Assembly: GCA_029247265.1 (NCBI GenBank)
Contig: JAQWLN010000259.1
Coordinates: forward strand, 1-35,937
From: Fuerstiella sp.
Lineage (GTDB): Bacteria > Planctomycetota > Planctomycetia > Planctomycetales > Planctomycetaceae
Length of the DNA: 35,937 nt
Direction: 5' to 3'
Part shown: positions 35,895-35,937 of the stretch, in pieces
Layout of the letters: each line of letters opens with the position of its first letter
How positions within the stretch are numbered: the first letter of the stretch is position 1
Position numbers and translations under genes: made by a program
The notes under the pieces: model-generated
Database searches by the model: none
Told to the model about the DNA's origin: nothing
What the model saw: the letters and a program-made list of their open reading frames with translations, nothing else

Positions 35895-35937
35895 ATCGGT
35901 CCCAACGAGGATCTCGTCGCGCCTTCAATGAACTGGC
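35891..35937 (+). CDS. Tat-leader protein (probable DUF1501), 5' end only
   Basis: Only 15 codons are visible (MNRSQRGSRRAFNEL), cut by the right edge. The twin-Arg SRRAFN fits a Tat leader. The start overlaps the stop of the LamG-DUF1549-DUF1553 gene by four bases. DUF1549/DUF1553 genes in planctomycetes are usually followed by DUF1501 genes with Tat leaders, so that is the likely identity, but the sequence alone cannot show it. Confidence 0.55.
   Translation, partial: MNRSQRGSRRAFNEL

Noticed and set aside
1..35937. CRISPR arrays, rRNA, tRNA, transposases, integrases, phage genes
   Set aside because: None could be recognised by eye. A tRNAscan and Rfam run would be needed to exclude small RNAs.

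Overview
The window looks like chromosomal DNA of a planctomycete. The evidence is the gene families typical of that phylum: DUF1549/DUF1553 proteins carrying a CxxCH haem-type motif, a PA14-containing DUF1592/DUF1588-type protein, two DUF1552 proteins with Tat-like leaders, a secreted cupredoxin-like protein, and a zinc-ribbon plus single-membrane-span protein of a style common there. Moderate GC content and weak or absent Shine-Dalgarno sites fit. No rRNA, tRNA, CRISPR array, integrase, transposase or phage gene was recognised. All calls come from reading the sequence; no database search was run.

Layout. 1-519 (minus): start of an FtsW-type SEDS gene that runs off the left edge. 771-5282 (plus): a secreted amicyanin-like copper protein, a secreted PQQ sugar dehydrogenase, and a LolCDE/MacB-type ABC ATPase and permease that overlap by 4 bp. 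5508-7493 (plus): panB and a NitT/TauT-type permease without an adjacent ATPase or binding protein. 7514-11078 (minus): an orphan DUF1552 protein, a UxuB/YjmF-like SDR and metF with a possibly structured leader. 11406-13510 (plus): a zinc-ribbon membrane protein and a frameshifted lipoprotein-type methyltransferase. 13695-17342 (plus): a Usp-like protein, an ArsB/NhaD-type ion transporter, larB and an overlapping vsr. 17329-22327 (minus): a large DUF1549/DUF1553 protein downstream of a UbiD-family decarboxylase. 22597-26226 (plus): a cytochrome c/PA14/DUF1592-type protein followed by its DUF1552 partner. 26254-28712: a VOC protein and a stand-alone Hpt protein (minus), divergent from a FixJ-type regulator whose HTH is frameshifted. 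29158-31494 (plus): gamma-glutamyltransferase with an unusual C-terminal extension. 31510-32877 (minus): a frameshifted aldehyde dehydrogenase pseudogene. 33276-end (plus): a LamG-DUF1549-DUF1553 protein translationally coupled to a Tat-leader gene that is cut by the right edge.

Main points. Most genes are housekeeping or typical planctomycete exported proteins. The least ordinary observations are: the larB-vsr overlap with no cytosine methylase in view; a methyltransferase fold behind a lipobox; three genes with four reading-frame breaks between them (decay or assembly error); a GC-rich dispersed palindromic repeat at three intergenic sites; and a degraded-looking Hpt/FixJ signalling pair. 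No complete, clearly novel multigene system was found. The best candidates for an uncharacterised system are the exported haem-motif/Tat protein pairs, whose function is still unclear.
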